Assembly (NCBI GenBank): GCA_036426205.1
Contig: CM071579.1
Span: 16,722,267 to 16,786,266 of the forward strand
Direction of reading: 5' to 3'
Origin: Ascaphus truei
Lineage: Eukaryota; Chordata; Amphibia; Anura; Ascaphidae
Length of the DNA stretch: 64,000 nt
In this document: piece by piece, positions 55,323 to 64,000 of the stretch
How positions within the stretch are numbered: position 1 is the first letter of the stretch
Layout: each line of letters opens with the position of its first letter
Translations under genes and position numbers: made by a program
Notes under the pieces: generated by a model
Database searches by the model: none
What the model saw: the letters and a program-made list of their open reading frames with translations, nothing else
Told to the model about the DNA's origin: nothing

Positions 55323-56514
55323 GCTATGGAGCTTCCGCTTCTCTTTCTTGTATTTATGATGTGCAACATCATTTTTGAAGCAGCAGTTCGCTCCATCAAG
55401 ATCCACCACTATCGTCTGGCTTTGGACTTCATTCTTTTACTGTGAACACATTGGTTTGATTAATATTTCACTGTTCCTACGGTGTGTGTGTGTATATGCA
55501 GGATGCAATGAGAGGAACAGCCATTCCTAAATCAGTGTTCAAGGGAAACAAGTCTGTTGACAATAGATAATAGCCATATATGTAGAAGCCCATAATCAGG
55601 TAGTCCAAATATGGAGGATCCTTCTGTAAATAAGTATCATAATGTTACTCATGATCTCTGGTAGAAGTGTCTGTTTTGGCGTGCTCCCAGCTTGTGTATG
55701 GAGTACCGGAAGATTCTCCTGAGTGGGGGATGAATGAAGCGGTGAACTACAGTATCTTGCGAAAAAAGATGATGAGAGCCGGATCTCAATAAAAAATTAT
55801 TTATTTGGCTTTAGCAACATACTAAAATAGAGATATGGGAACCACTAACCTTAACGCGTTTCGCGCATATTATGCGCTTTATCAAAGAGTGACGTCCCTT
55901 CATGAAAGATGAGACTAAATAGACTGTCTTCAATCATCCGTGCTCCTCTGAAATGGGTCCCCCATGAAGGGGAAACCATTAGAGACTGTGGGAGTCAGGT
56001 GGTGGTGGCACCTGATCGGAGTCATGATTGGATAACACAAACAAATATTGACATTATTATTATTATTATTATATTATAATAATTATTATTATTATATTAT
56101 TAATACCCTTTCTACTCCTCTCCTCCTGGCGCTGCCATCACCCGCGGCCAGCTGAACATTTTTCTCGTACTGGACATTTCGTGGCACATTTGTGAGGAAG
56201 TAACTTTGGTTTTTAGGGGCACAGCCATGTGTTATTTATAGCCGGTGGGACAGTGTTGTGGTTCAGCTGGGAATATTCCATGCAAGATTACTTGGGGATT
56301 GGTGTGAGACCTACCATTCATCAGTACCATCATTTTCATCTGGTGATGTGTGACTCCATGTTCCTGGCTACCTGCCTGACTGTCCTATACCAGCGTCATT
56401 GCAGTCACAGATTGTCTCAACGGAATGTTTTTACCCACCAATGTGGGTATAGGTCTGTTGACTACTCCATGTTTAAATAAAGATTTTTATTTTGCCAGTA
56501 TTATGCTATGGAGC
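55323..56514 (-). mobile_element. PLE-type terminal repeat with hammerhead-like core (copy e)
   Basis: The block is bounded on both sides by a GCTATGGAGC word (55323-55332 and 56506-56515), suggesting tandem head-to-tail repeats of one family. It contains the copy-e site and an (ATT)n run at 56055-56105. Confidence 0.5.
55843..55891 (-). ncRNA. Hammerhead-like RNA motif, copy e
   Basis: On the minus strand: CACT (outer stem I), TTGATAA (U3, A8), extra A, GCGCAT-AAT-ATGCGC (perfect 6-bp stem II), GAA, ACGCGT, T, then AAGG and AGTG (outer stem I). Next to the core, stem I pairs with one bulge. Confidence 0.63.
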
Positions 56515-57283
56515 TGGCGCTCTTTTCTTTGTTTTTTTTTGTAGGTCTTCGTGATCAGGCAAGATCACAGAAAAAGTTGTCCTCCCTCCATACAGACTGG
56601 TCTCTGAACTGGACTTTCCATCAGTTTTTATCCATGTGATTGGTTTATATATTATATTTGTTGTGTCCAGCCTCTATTTATTATCAATTAACATCACTTA
56701 TCATTCACATTAGACTTATACTCACATATATAGCTACTCTTTGTTTGTGTTGTTTATATATATATACATGTAGAGGTATCAGTACCGTGTTGCCGAGCTC
56801 AATTAATGTACCATCGGCGGAAGAAGAGATCAGTGTGTATCTCGAAAGCTCGACAAATAAAAGCAGTTCGTTAGCCACAGAACGGTATCGTCTATTTCTT
56901 TTTGATTATTAAAGCTGGGCTAACACGGTACAGATACCTCTACATCAAATATATATTATATATATACCCTGTATACACATCAGATAAGCTAAACTAACAT
57001 TGAATAGGTGATAATTGATAAAAACATTAATATCACTGATTTAACTTAATAACCCTTATTCGCCACAATGGGTCATCTAGTCATGGGTTTCCATGACTAA
57101 GGACCATGGGGCTAAAAGAGGCAAATATTTAATCAAACTATATATCTCCCAACTACCTATGTAGCAATGCCTTCTAATCAATAAGTCAAAGCAAGTGGGT
57201 TAACTTCTACCACCACTCTCCCTGGGGAAACTGCCCCCAAAACCTCCCACCCAATAGACCCCACAAAAAACAATCCCCCAACC

Positions 57284-57290
<7 letters not shown>
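56515..57290 (+). repeat. Outer inverted repeat, right arm
   Basis: Reverse complement of 50195-50990. The TGTAGAGGTATC and GATACCTCTACA ends around 56769-56943 show that an element with its own terminal inverted repeats lies inside the arm. Confidence 0.85.
56818..56854 (+). ncRNA. Hammerhead-like RNA motif, copy l2
   Basis: CGGAAGA (C3, G8, A9; U4 is G), extra A, GAGAT..ATCTC (5-bp stem II), GAA, AGCT (self-complementary stem III), C (allowed nt 17), GAC. No stem I is evident. The AGCT version of stem III differs from the ACGCGT copies but keeps the palindrome. Confidence 0.5.
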
Positions 57291-57323
<33 letters not shown>

Positions 57324-57345
57324 ATATATATATATACACACCCTC
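57290..57345. repeat. (TG)n(TA)n microsatellite
   Basis: A TG run passes into TA and ends in CACACC; it mirrors the tract at 53795-53820. Confidence 0.95.
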
Positions 57346-57645
57346 AAACCCACCTTCAATCAACACGTGTTGAGACACATGGGCACAAAATGGGACACAC
57401 CTGAGACAACTGGAATATATTTTATAAAAATGTTTTACCAGGATGTAAAGGCTGTCCGTCTTTGGGGTGACGCAGATGTACACTGAAGGGGTTCAGGGAT
57501 TCAAAAAGTACAAGCAACTGTTAACCCTTAGCACGCTGGTCCTGTGCAGATGGGAGCAGCTCTTGGGGAGCCCATCAGGCGTCCGCCTTTGGGGCGACAC
57601 AGATATACACTGAAGGGGTTCAGGTTGAATGCTAATAGGAACCAT
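57346..57645 (-). repeat. L2-tail and CTTCAG repeat copies
   Basis: The first half is the inverted copy of 53637-53815. Two further GCAGATGTACACTGAAGGGG / ACAGATATACACTGAAGGGG blocks follow, as in 16250-16583. Confidence 0.7.
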
Positions 57646-58635
57646 TTAGATATATTTTGCAAATCCTACTAGCATATCTCTCAGGTATCTTAGGTATGCT
57701 CCTTTGTGTGCACAGGTCTCCTTCAGCCCCCCCCCCACCCCCCCATTAATATTTCAGGGTCTGGGAGGGAGCTATGACACGTTTAGGTATGACTTAGGTA
57801 ATGCATCATTGAATCACGGCATTAACTATAAGAGTTCTGTGGATAGGAGTTGTTACAGACAACACACTCTTTTGCCTATGGTTAGCTCTAACGGGCATTA
57901 GTGAACTTCAAAAATACCCGTTAGCACTTAATGACGTGTTAACTTAAAAACAGAGATTTGTGATAATGGGACACAGACTTTTTGGGGTATGCTGCAAGGA
58001 TAAAAAATGTGACAAACGTCCTCCACTGTACAGCACAGACATTAGTTTCACTGGCCACCTACAGTACATACTTGTTCTGCCTTACAGATTTGGAGATATG
58101 TGTTAGCTGTAGAGAGGAATACTTCTTTCCACAGACGTTTGCGAACCAGTGTAATTTGCCAATGTTTTTTTTTCTCATGAAAACGGGAACCTTCGCAAAA
58201 CTTTTTACCAATCATTCAATATCCATGTAAATGGCAAATTCCAAAACATAATCTATACAGATACAAACTCATCTGGCCCTGTATATACTGATATTTTTTG
58301 CCAAGTTCTGGCAACAGAAACAACATTTCACACCAATCTTGCAAAAATATTGCCTTTCGCCAGTTTTTCCTGCATTCCTGAGCAGTGGGAACTGTTGTAA
58401 AAATTTTGCACAAAAAAATGCAAAATGAAGATGAAAGTCACAAAAAAAGTTTGCAGAAGAAAATTTGGAAATTTTCACAAAACTCTAGTTACAGCAGTGC
58501 TATGTGTGGGTCTGGCATTGATTGTTGGTCACGATTTGCAGCGGGAACTGAAATACTGTAATCCCTGCTCATTAAATTAATTTAACAAAAACTGTGAAAC
58601 AAAATGAAACGTTGTTAGGATAGTCCATACTTCAG
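57646..58635. other. Unclassified DNA
   Basis: A C-run lies at 57727-57745. Minus-strand ORFs at 58216-58478 overlap and show no domain. Confidence 0.4.
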
Positions 58636-58639
58636 GAGC

Positions 58640-58795
58640 TACCAACGGGTCAGTTTTTCAGGATATACCTGCTTCAGCACAGGTCTTGCAGTCTTCAACT
58701 GAGCCACTGATTGAGTCACTGGTGCTGAAGCAGGGATATACTGGAAACCTGGCTTGTTGGTAACTCCTGAGAAGTGGAGTTGGCCACCCCATGTC
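58640..58795. mobile_element. hAT-like MITE, degraded copy
   Basis: CAGGATATACCTGCTTCAGCAC is repeated inverted as GTGCTGAAGCAGGGATATACTGG, and the right end GTTGGCCACCCCATG is a mutated hAT terminus. Same family as 24297 and 42810. Confidence 0.65.
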
Positions 58796-59603
58796 TAATA
58801 GTGAAGACGCACGTGAAGACGTACTAGGATAAACAATACATGATACCTTAAGTGCTGCTAATGTCACTGGGCATTTTCTAACTTGTAACACTTGTACACA
58901 CTTATAATGGGTATTTTTTTGGCAAGGGAAATGAAGTCTTTCTTTTTTTAAGAGTCTAATGCGAGTTTAATAATGATACATAATCTGAAATATGTGACAG
59001 ATTTGTCATAACTTTTTGGCAACGGGAAACGCTGCGTCGTACTGCTCATTTTTCATCTATATACAGTATTTTCACTAAATATTATGCAATAGCTGTCATC
59101 TTTACAGTACAGAAGAGGTTGTGGCTGCAAATGGTAACACTGTAGTGGAAAATAGTGTTTTTTTTTTTTGCATATGAGGATACACATGGAAACACTTGAA
59201 TGTGTTTGCAAAAAGTGAGGGCTGATGTTTAAAGACTTCATGAGGTCCCGAGGTCATATTGTTATTAAATTTAGCTCTCCTGCTTGCTCTCCACCTGGAA
59301 AAAGGACTAAATCTAGCCAGTCTTTTCCAATCTGTTTCTTATGGCTCAGATTCTGCACTCAGTGTTATGCAGCCTCTCACGTCTCTGCATTGGAAAGTGG
59401 TCTCATTTACTCTAATAAAACAAAATAAATCCAGAAATACCCCTTAACCCAAAACATGTAAACCTTAACCCCTTACCCGAAAACCCATAATCTGAGCCCT
59501 TATGCTAAAATCCCTACATTTAACTCCTTACCCTAAACTCCCAAATTTACTTTATACCCGAAAAAGCTTAACCCCATACGCTACAACCCCTAAAGTTTAC
59601 TAA

Positions 59604-60015
59604 CTAGAGATCAGTTTTCCCAGTTTCTCGCGATCAACCCCCCCCCTCCCCCAATCCGTTTTGTGGTGTCAAATCCGCAAACACATTTGGTCGGTTTTAA
59701 TCCACGCACATTCGTCAAAGTACGCCATTGGATACAACCCGTTGACGGATTTTGTAGAATCCCATCCGCGGAGCCAGCAATTCATTAGTGGGTTCTTAAG
59801 AATTCGCCAACGAATGGCTGAATCCGCAGATTGAGGGCTACAAATCCGTCCATGGGTTGTGGAATCCGCTGGGTGTATTGGCAATAATAAAATAAAATCC
59901 GCAAAACGGGAATGGCCCTTTTTGAGATTGATCCGCTGAAATGCACGGACCAAAGGAACCGGACGATCCGTTGCGGATCCTAATCCGCAAAAAAAATGTG
60001 GCCATCTCTCGTGCT
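59604..60015 (+). repeat. ATCCGC-rich dispersed repeat, copy 2
   Basis: AATCCGC words recur about ten times. The right end ATGTGGCCATCTCTCG matches that at 2365. The left end CTAGAGATCAG may be its inverted partner. Confidence 0.55.
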
Positions 60016-60065
60016 AATCCACCTACTGCACGATCAAAGTAAACTCATAACAGGGATATGTTTTA

Positions 60066-60330
60066 TTTAATAATAATAATAATAAGTTCTTGTATAGCGC
60101 TGCTAGTTTTACATAGCGCTTTTCAGAGACCTTTTGCAGGCACAGGTCCCTGCCCTGTGGAGCTTGTAATCTATGTTTTTAGTGCCTGAAGCACAGGGAG
60201 ATAAAGTGACTTGCCCAAAGTCACAAGGAGTTGACAACGGGAATTGAACCAGGCTCCCCTGCTTCAAGCTCTCACTGCCAGTCAGTGTCTTTGCTCACTG
60301 TAGCCGCTCCCTCTCCCTTTAATCAATCAT
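60066..60330 (-). mobile_element. MIR-like CORE-SINE, copy 2
   Basis: On the minus strand: B-box-like GGTTCAATTCCC, core GTGACTTTGGGCAAGTCACT, tail GATTACAAGCTCCACAGGGC and AGCGCTATACAAGAAC, ending in (ATT)n. It aligns throughout with 44063-44335. Confidence 0.82.
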
Positions 60331-61080
60331 ATTCGGGACTTTTATTCTTTTCTGTTAGCCATTTGTTTTAGATGTTTTTTTACGAACTTTCTTCCATGAT
60401 ATTTCTGTTTGTGGCACTTCATACCTGTGCCAAAATGTTACCTAAGTGAAAATGCAAAAGTTTACAGGGAAAAATTTCCAATCTGAACCTAAATGTGTTT
60501 CTTTTCACATGCAGCATCCTACTTTACAGCAGCTGAGACTTTAATATGTTTATTTTTATTGGTAGTATTATTTCTTCATTTTAACAGCAACACATTTAGA
60601 TGTCTATTCCTCCAAAGTACAATGGGAACTGTGCGTATAAATATCTTTTACTGAAAGGGATGTCTGCAGTTTGCTGTTTCTGTTGGCCGATTGAATTGCA
60701 GTCTCCTGGCAGCAAAATGCGTTATGGTAGTGTACTTCTAGTACCCAAAAATACTATCCTGTGAGCATGGCAGGAACGTGTGCCGGCATAATTCTGCATA
60801 CAGTGGCTCACACGGCAGCACTGTTCAATAAAAACCCGTAACTTCGAGTTACACTCTGGGATTAGGCTGTCTCATGCACTTTTGAAACCTGAACTACAGT
60901 AGGTAATTATACTTTGCACAATTTAAGAGAATCTCTGTATTATTGAAGTGTTTCTTCCCCCTGCTGGCCAATTGCTACTGTTTTTATTTCTATTTCATAC
61001 TACCATTGCACATTCTGTGAAGCTTATACTTCAGTAGCTTATTTGTTATTATAAACACACACAATCCCTACAAGCTCTAA
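60331..61080. other. AT-rich DNA without recognised gene
   Basis: No feature is visible. Confidence 0.4.
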
Positions 61081-61099
61081 CCCCAACACTCACCACATC

Positions 61100-61142
61100 A
61101 TTATAAATATAAATATATATATAAATATAAATATATATATAT

Positions 61143-61196
<54 letters not shown>
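61100..61196. repeat. (AT)n microsatellite
   Basis: About 95 bp of TATA-rich simple repeat with AAATATAAATA variants at the left. Confidence 0.96.
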
Positions 61197-61830
61197 CAGG
61201 AGAAAAAGAAGCGCCAGTTCCGTATGGTTGAAAAATAAATATGTTTGAATTTTATTAAATGACCAGAGTAGTCAAAAGGACTAGGAGTAAACTGGTGTGA
61301 TTGAAAAGAAAAAATATGTCTAGTTCAAGCAGATAGTAGCAATTAGCAAGTGACATATGGAAGGGGATGTGGAGCAAGCAAGCAAGATATCATAGGAAGA
61401 AAGGCCAACAGTGGTGAATGTCAATAACAGTCCATATGGCTGATGATAGCCCACTAAGGAACAGTAAACACCCACTAGAGAATGTCCCTTCTCAATGGTG
61501 ATGTGGGTGTGCTGGTGACAGACCTGTTACATCTGTTGAAGCACGGAATAGACCTCCTCATCGTGCGATCCGGTTAACCTGGTGTTGTTCTGATGTTGAA
61601 AGATCAATTCCCTCCTGTGGCACAAATTAACTTCCCACGTGTCAGACCTCAGTTTGCGATGAGGCTTCCTGCATCGGAGTCCTTGCAGCGGCACCGGATG
61701 TATATATGAAGACAGGTGCCTCTATCTCCAGATGTAAAGGAACAAGTGATCCTGGTTGCTTTGCACAAAACGTGCCCGCGTCACTGCATTGCTGCGCTGC
61801 TACGTGATGACGTCACTATATACATATATA
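61197..61830 (-). mobile_element. PLE-type terminal repeat without clear hammerhead core
   Basis: AGAAAAAGAAGCGCCAG at 61200 matches the AAGAAGCGCCAG word at 50968, and a CpG-rich region follows at 61700-61830. A GCACAAAACGTGCC stretch near 61765 sits where the hammerhead core would be, but no CTGA box is present. Confidence 0.4.
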
Positions 61831-61869
61831 TAGTGTCATAAAGAGTGCTATTGGGTGTGACCAAATGTA

Positions 61870-62310
61870 CCGAACAAAAGACAAAAATAGCCAATGCTAC
61901 ATCAAATATTACAAAAATATATAGATTAATACTTAACTGTTAGTATTCTCATAAGTGAGGATCATTTATTTAAACTCTTTGGCCAAAGCATTATATGCCT
62001 GCAGCCACGTCACGGCATGACCAGTACGCAGCCACGTCACGGCATGACCAGTACGCACTCACGGCATGAACACGGTGCAGGTCCTAACACTACCTGTGAC
62101 TATTCTCAATTACCTCTGGAGTGGAGGGAGAAAGGTCTCAATAGACCCGTCCTGCACAGGTACATGAAAATACCTGCAGGCTTATAACGCTTTGGCCACA
62201 GAGATGAACTAAATGACCCTTATGAGAAGACAAGTAGTTAAGTATCGAACTATATATTTTTGTCATATTGGATGTAGTATTGGGTATTTTTGTCTTTTGT
62301 TATTTGCAAT
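61870..62310. mobile_element. Inverted-repeat element (about 135-bp arms)
   Basis: GAACAAAAGACAAAAATAGCC through AAGCATTATATGCCTGCAG (61872-62003) is repeated inverted at about 62172-62310. The spacer holds a 27-bp unit (GCAGCCACGTCACGGCATGA..) repeated more than twice at 61998-62075. Confidence 0.78.
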
Positions 62311-62459
62311 TGTGAATGAAATTAGTGTGTGCGTAGGAAATACGATGAGCAGCAAAATGTTGCCAGAAAAAAACCCTGAGCCCCTCCTTAATTTTACCAT
62401 GGCCATTATTTTCAGCAAGCCTTCTATATGTTTTCACTTTTCTTCTTTGCACGTCTGCA

Positions 62460-62560
62460 TTCTTTCACAGACTCATACATGCATACACATGCATACATAC
62501 ATACTCTTATACAAGCATCCATTCAGATATATACACTGATGCATGCATACACCTACAGTA
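62460..62560 (+). repeat. CATACA-rich low-complexity run
   Basis: Irregular CATACATG and CATACA units occur. A possible LINE tail, but no body is recognised. Confidence 0.6.
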
Positions 62561-63096
62561 TACACACAGCAGACTGCAGATTCACTTTCAGACAGCCATG
62601 GGAGTTTTGGTCAGTCTCCCGAATCTACCTCAGATTTCAGGATTTGATTATTCTAAGACACTTGGCCAGTATGCACCTTTGGCGGCCACATGATGCCAGG
62701 GACAACTGGGATTTCCCCTTATAACCAAAGGGCCAGTCTTAGCTTGAGTGAGTATTTTATTAATCTTGCCAATGCTGTAAAGATCTAGTATGTGGCTGTA
62801 ATGGTCCAGTCCTCCTTCAGTAGTGGGTTAATTCTAGCATGTCTCATGCTTTGTCAAAAGAAAAACAAATATATAAAAAAACGCACCTAAGTGTAGTGAA
62901 CCCAGTCAGAGAGAATAAGTAACATGCTCATTCACAAGAAAACCCATATAAATTGTCAATATAAAATATAGGTAGGTCAGTCCAATATAGTGGATAGGTG
63001 CATCGTTCTTGAGAAGTACTTTACCAACTCCTTGTAGTGGATAAAAGTGGTATGTATGTATGTACTGTATGTACAGAATATCTTTATTTATATACA

Positions 63097-63893
63097 CACC
63101 TATGGAAGTACCAGCTCTCTCTGTCTAACAGCTAAATGTTCTAATGAATACAAATGTCATGAAGGTGAACAAATTTAATGACACTAACAATAAAACGGAA
63201 TCATAGCAATAATAGAAAATGTATGAGCAAAAAATAAAGTGTCACCATGGGAAATGTCTCAACGTGAGGGGTGGAGGGGAAAGAAGGAGAAGGGGGAAAA
63301 AAACACATGAAACATAAGGAAAAACACAATATGGAGAAAAGAAAGCAAGTTAGAGGGGCGACGTTTCGAGGGACTACCTCTTCATCTGACCCATTCCCCC
63401 TGGTCCCAAAGGGTCCCAGAGGTACTTCCCTAAGCCTTCCCTACCCTGTAGAAAGTCTGACCAAACACCACTGCAAATTGCTATTAATCCACAGAGCACG
63501 AGGAGCAGAGGATAGAGGGTTTGATTGCCTATCTCATTGACTGTTTTGGATGTCTGGTATCCTTATGCAAACTCTGTGAACTCTGCGAACTCTGTCCTGC
63601 CTACAGTGTATCACTAATAGTCCCTGGAAACGTTGCCCCCCTAGCTTGCTTTGTTTTCTACATATTGTGTTTTTCCTTATGTTTCATGTGTTTTTTTCCC
63701 CCGTCTCCTTCTTTCCCCTCCAAGGAGACATTTCCCATGGTGACACGTTATTTTTTGTTCATACATTTGCTATTATTGCTTTGATTCCGGTTTATTGTTA
63801 GTGTCATTAAATTTGTTCACCTTCATGACATTTGTATTCATTAGAACATTTAGCTGTTAGACATAGAGTGCTGGTACTTCCATAGGTGTGTTA
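63097..63893 (-). mobile_element. Inverted-repeat element with hammerhead-like core (copy j)
   Basis: ACACCTATGGAAGTACCAGC through AAGCAAGTTAGAGGGGCGACG is repeated inverted at about 63611-63893, giving arms of about 275 bp. The purine-rich interior resembles the element at 18552-18979. The right arm contains only half of the hammerhead-like core (GGAAACGTTGCCC near 63629). Confidence 0.82.
63356..63392 (-). ncRNA. Hammerhead-like RNA motif, copy j
   Basis: On the minus strand: GGGT (stem I), CAGATGA (C3, G8; U4 is A), extra A, GAGG-TAGTC-CCTC (stem II), GAA, ACGT (stem III palindrome), C (GUC), GCCC (stem I; one G-U). Stem I abuts the core on both sides. U4A would impair activity. Confidence 0.62.
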
Positions 63894-64000
63894 GTACTTG
63901 AGAGCGGAATAAGGGTCCCCTTTTGTTCCGTGCACCATGCAACTTCTCACATTTATCTTAGTCAGAGTTCTGTCTATCGCCCCCCCCCCCTTTCTGCTAT

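Noticed and set aside
58600..58622. GAAACGTTG on the plus strand as a hammerhead-like site
   Set aside because: There is no TGANRA box or hairpin upstream.
63605..63645. GGAAACGTTGCCC as a complete hammerhead-like motif
   Set aside because: Only the 3' half of the core survives; the CTGA box and the 5' strand of stem II are missing. It is recorded as the right arm of the j element.

Overview
This window looks like intergenic DNA from a large, repeat-rich vertebrate genome, most likely an amphibian and probably a frog. The evidence is its repeat content: L2-type and CR1-type LINE fragments, a MIR-like CORE-SINE, hAT, Harbinger-like and pogo/Tigger-like non-autonomous transposons, a BEL/Pao LTR element, solo LTRs, an endogenous-retrovirus remnant and many Penelope-like element (PLE) pieces. 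There is no operon structure, no bacterial-style gene spacing and no confidently recognised host gene. The only candidate for host coding sequence is an unrecognised 152-codon ORF at 45.9-46.3 kb that carries exon-like splice sites.

Layout. 1-3.6 kb: solo LTR (1122-1965) and an ATCCGC-rich repeat. 3.66-11.35 kb: a nearly full-length but decayed BEL/Pao retrotransposon with two LTRs, gag with zinc knuckle, protease, reverse transcriptase/RNase H and a truncated integrase. 11.8-12.8 kb: purine-rich satellite. 13.6-16.9 kb: nested LINE fragments, one carrying a decayed 2A-like motif, plus a TA-flanked pogo/Tigger MITE and a long hairpin. 18.5-22.5 kb: hammerhead-bearing repeats, CR1 pieces and an inverted-repeat element. 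22.6-24.3 kb: minus-strand retroviral 3' LTR and env transmembrane remnant. 24.3-37 kb: hAT and Harbinger-like MITEs, a minus-strand solo LTR and tandem repeats. 37-46 kb: more hammerhead-bearing repeats, an L2 fragment, hAT MITEs, a CORE-SINE and a PLE GIY-YIG fragment. 46.9-57.6 kb: a second copy of the first solo LTR, a second PLE GIY-YIG fragment with inverted arms, and a nested pair of concentric inverted repeats about 7 kb across. 58.6-64 kb: hAT, ATCCGC-rich, CORE-SINE and two more inverted-repeat elements.

Main discovery. At least thirteen places share one RNA-like core: YTGANRA, an extra A, a short hairpin of variable sequence, GAAA, a self-complementary 4-6 base tract (ACGCGT, ATGCGT, ACGT or AGCT), then usually a non-G base. 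Where preserved, a further short helix joins the two flanks. This is the layout of a type I hammerhead self-cleaving RNA with a palindromic stem III that would need dimerisation. The core pair C3-G8 is replaced by U3-A8 in four copies, which is covariation of a known tertiary pair. The copies sit mostly in inverted-repeat elements, and two PLE GIY-YIG fragments lie nearby. This agrees with reports that small dimeric hammerheads travel with Penelope-like elements. The sequence shows the motif; self-cleavage is inference.
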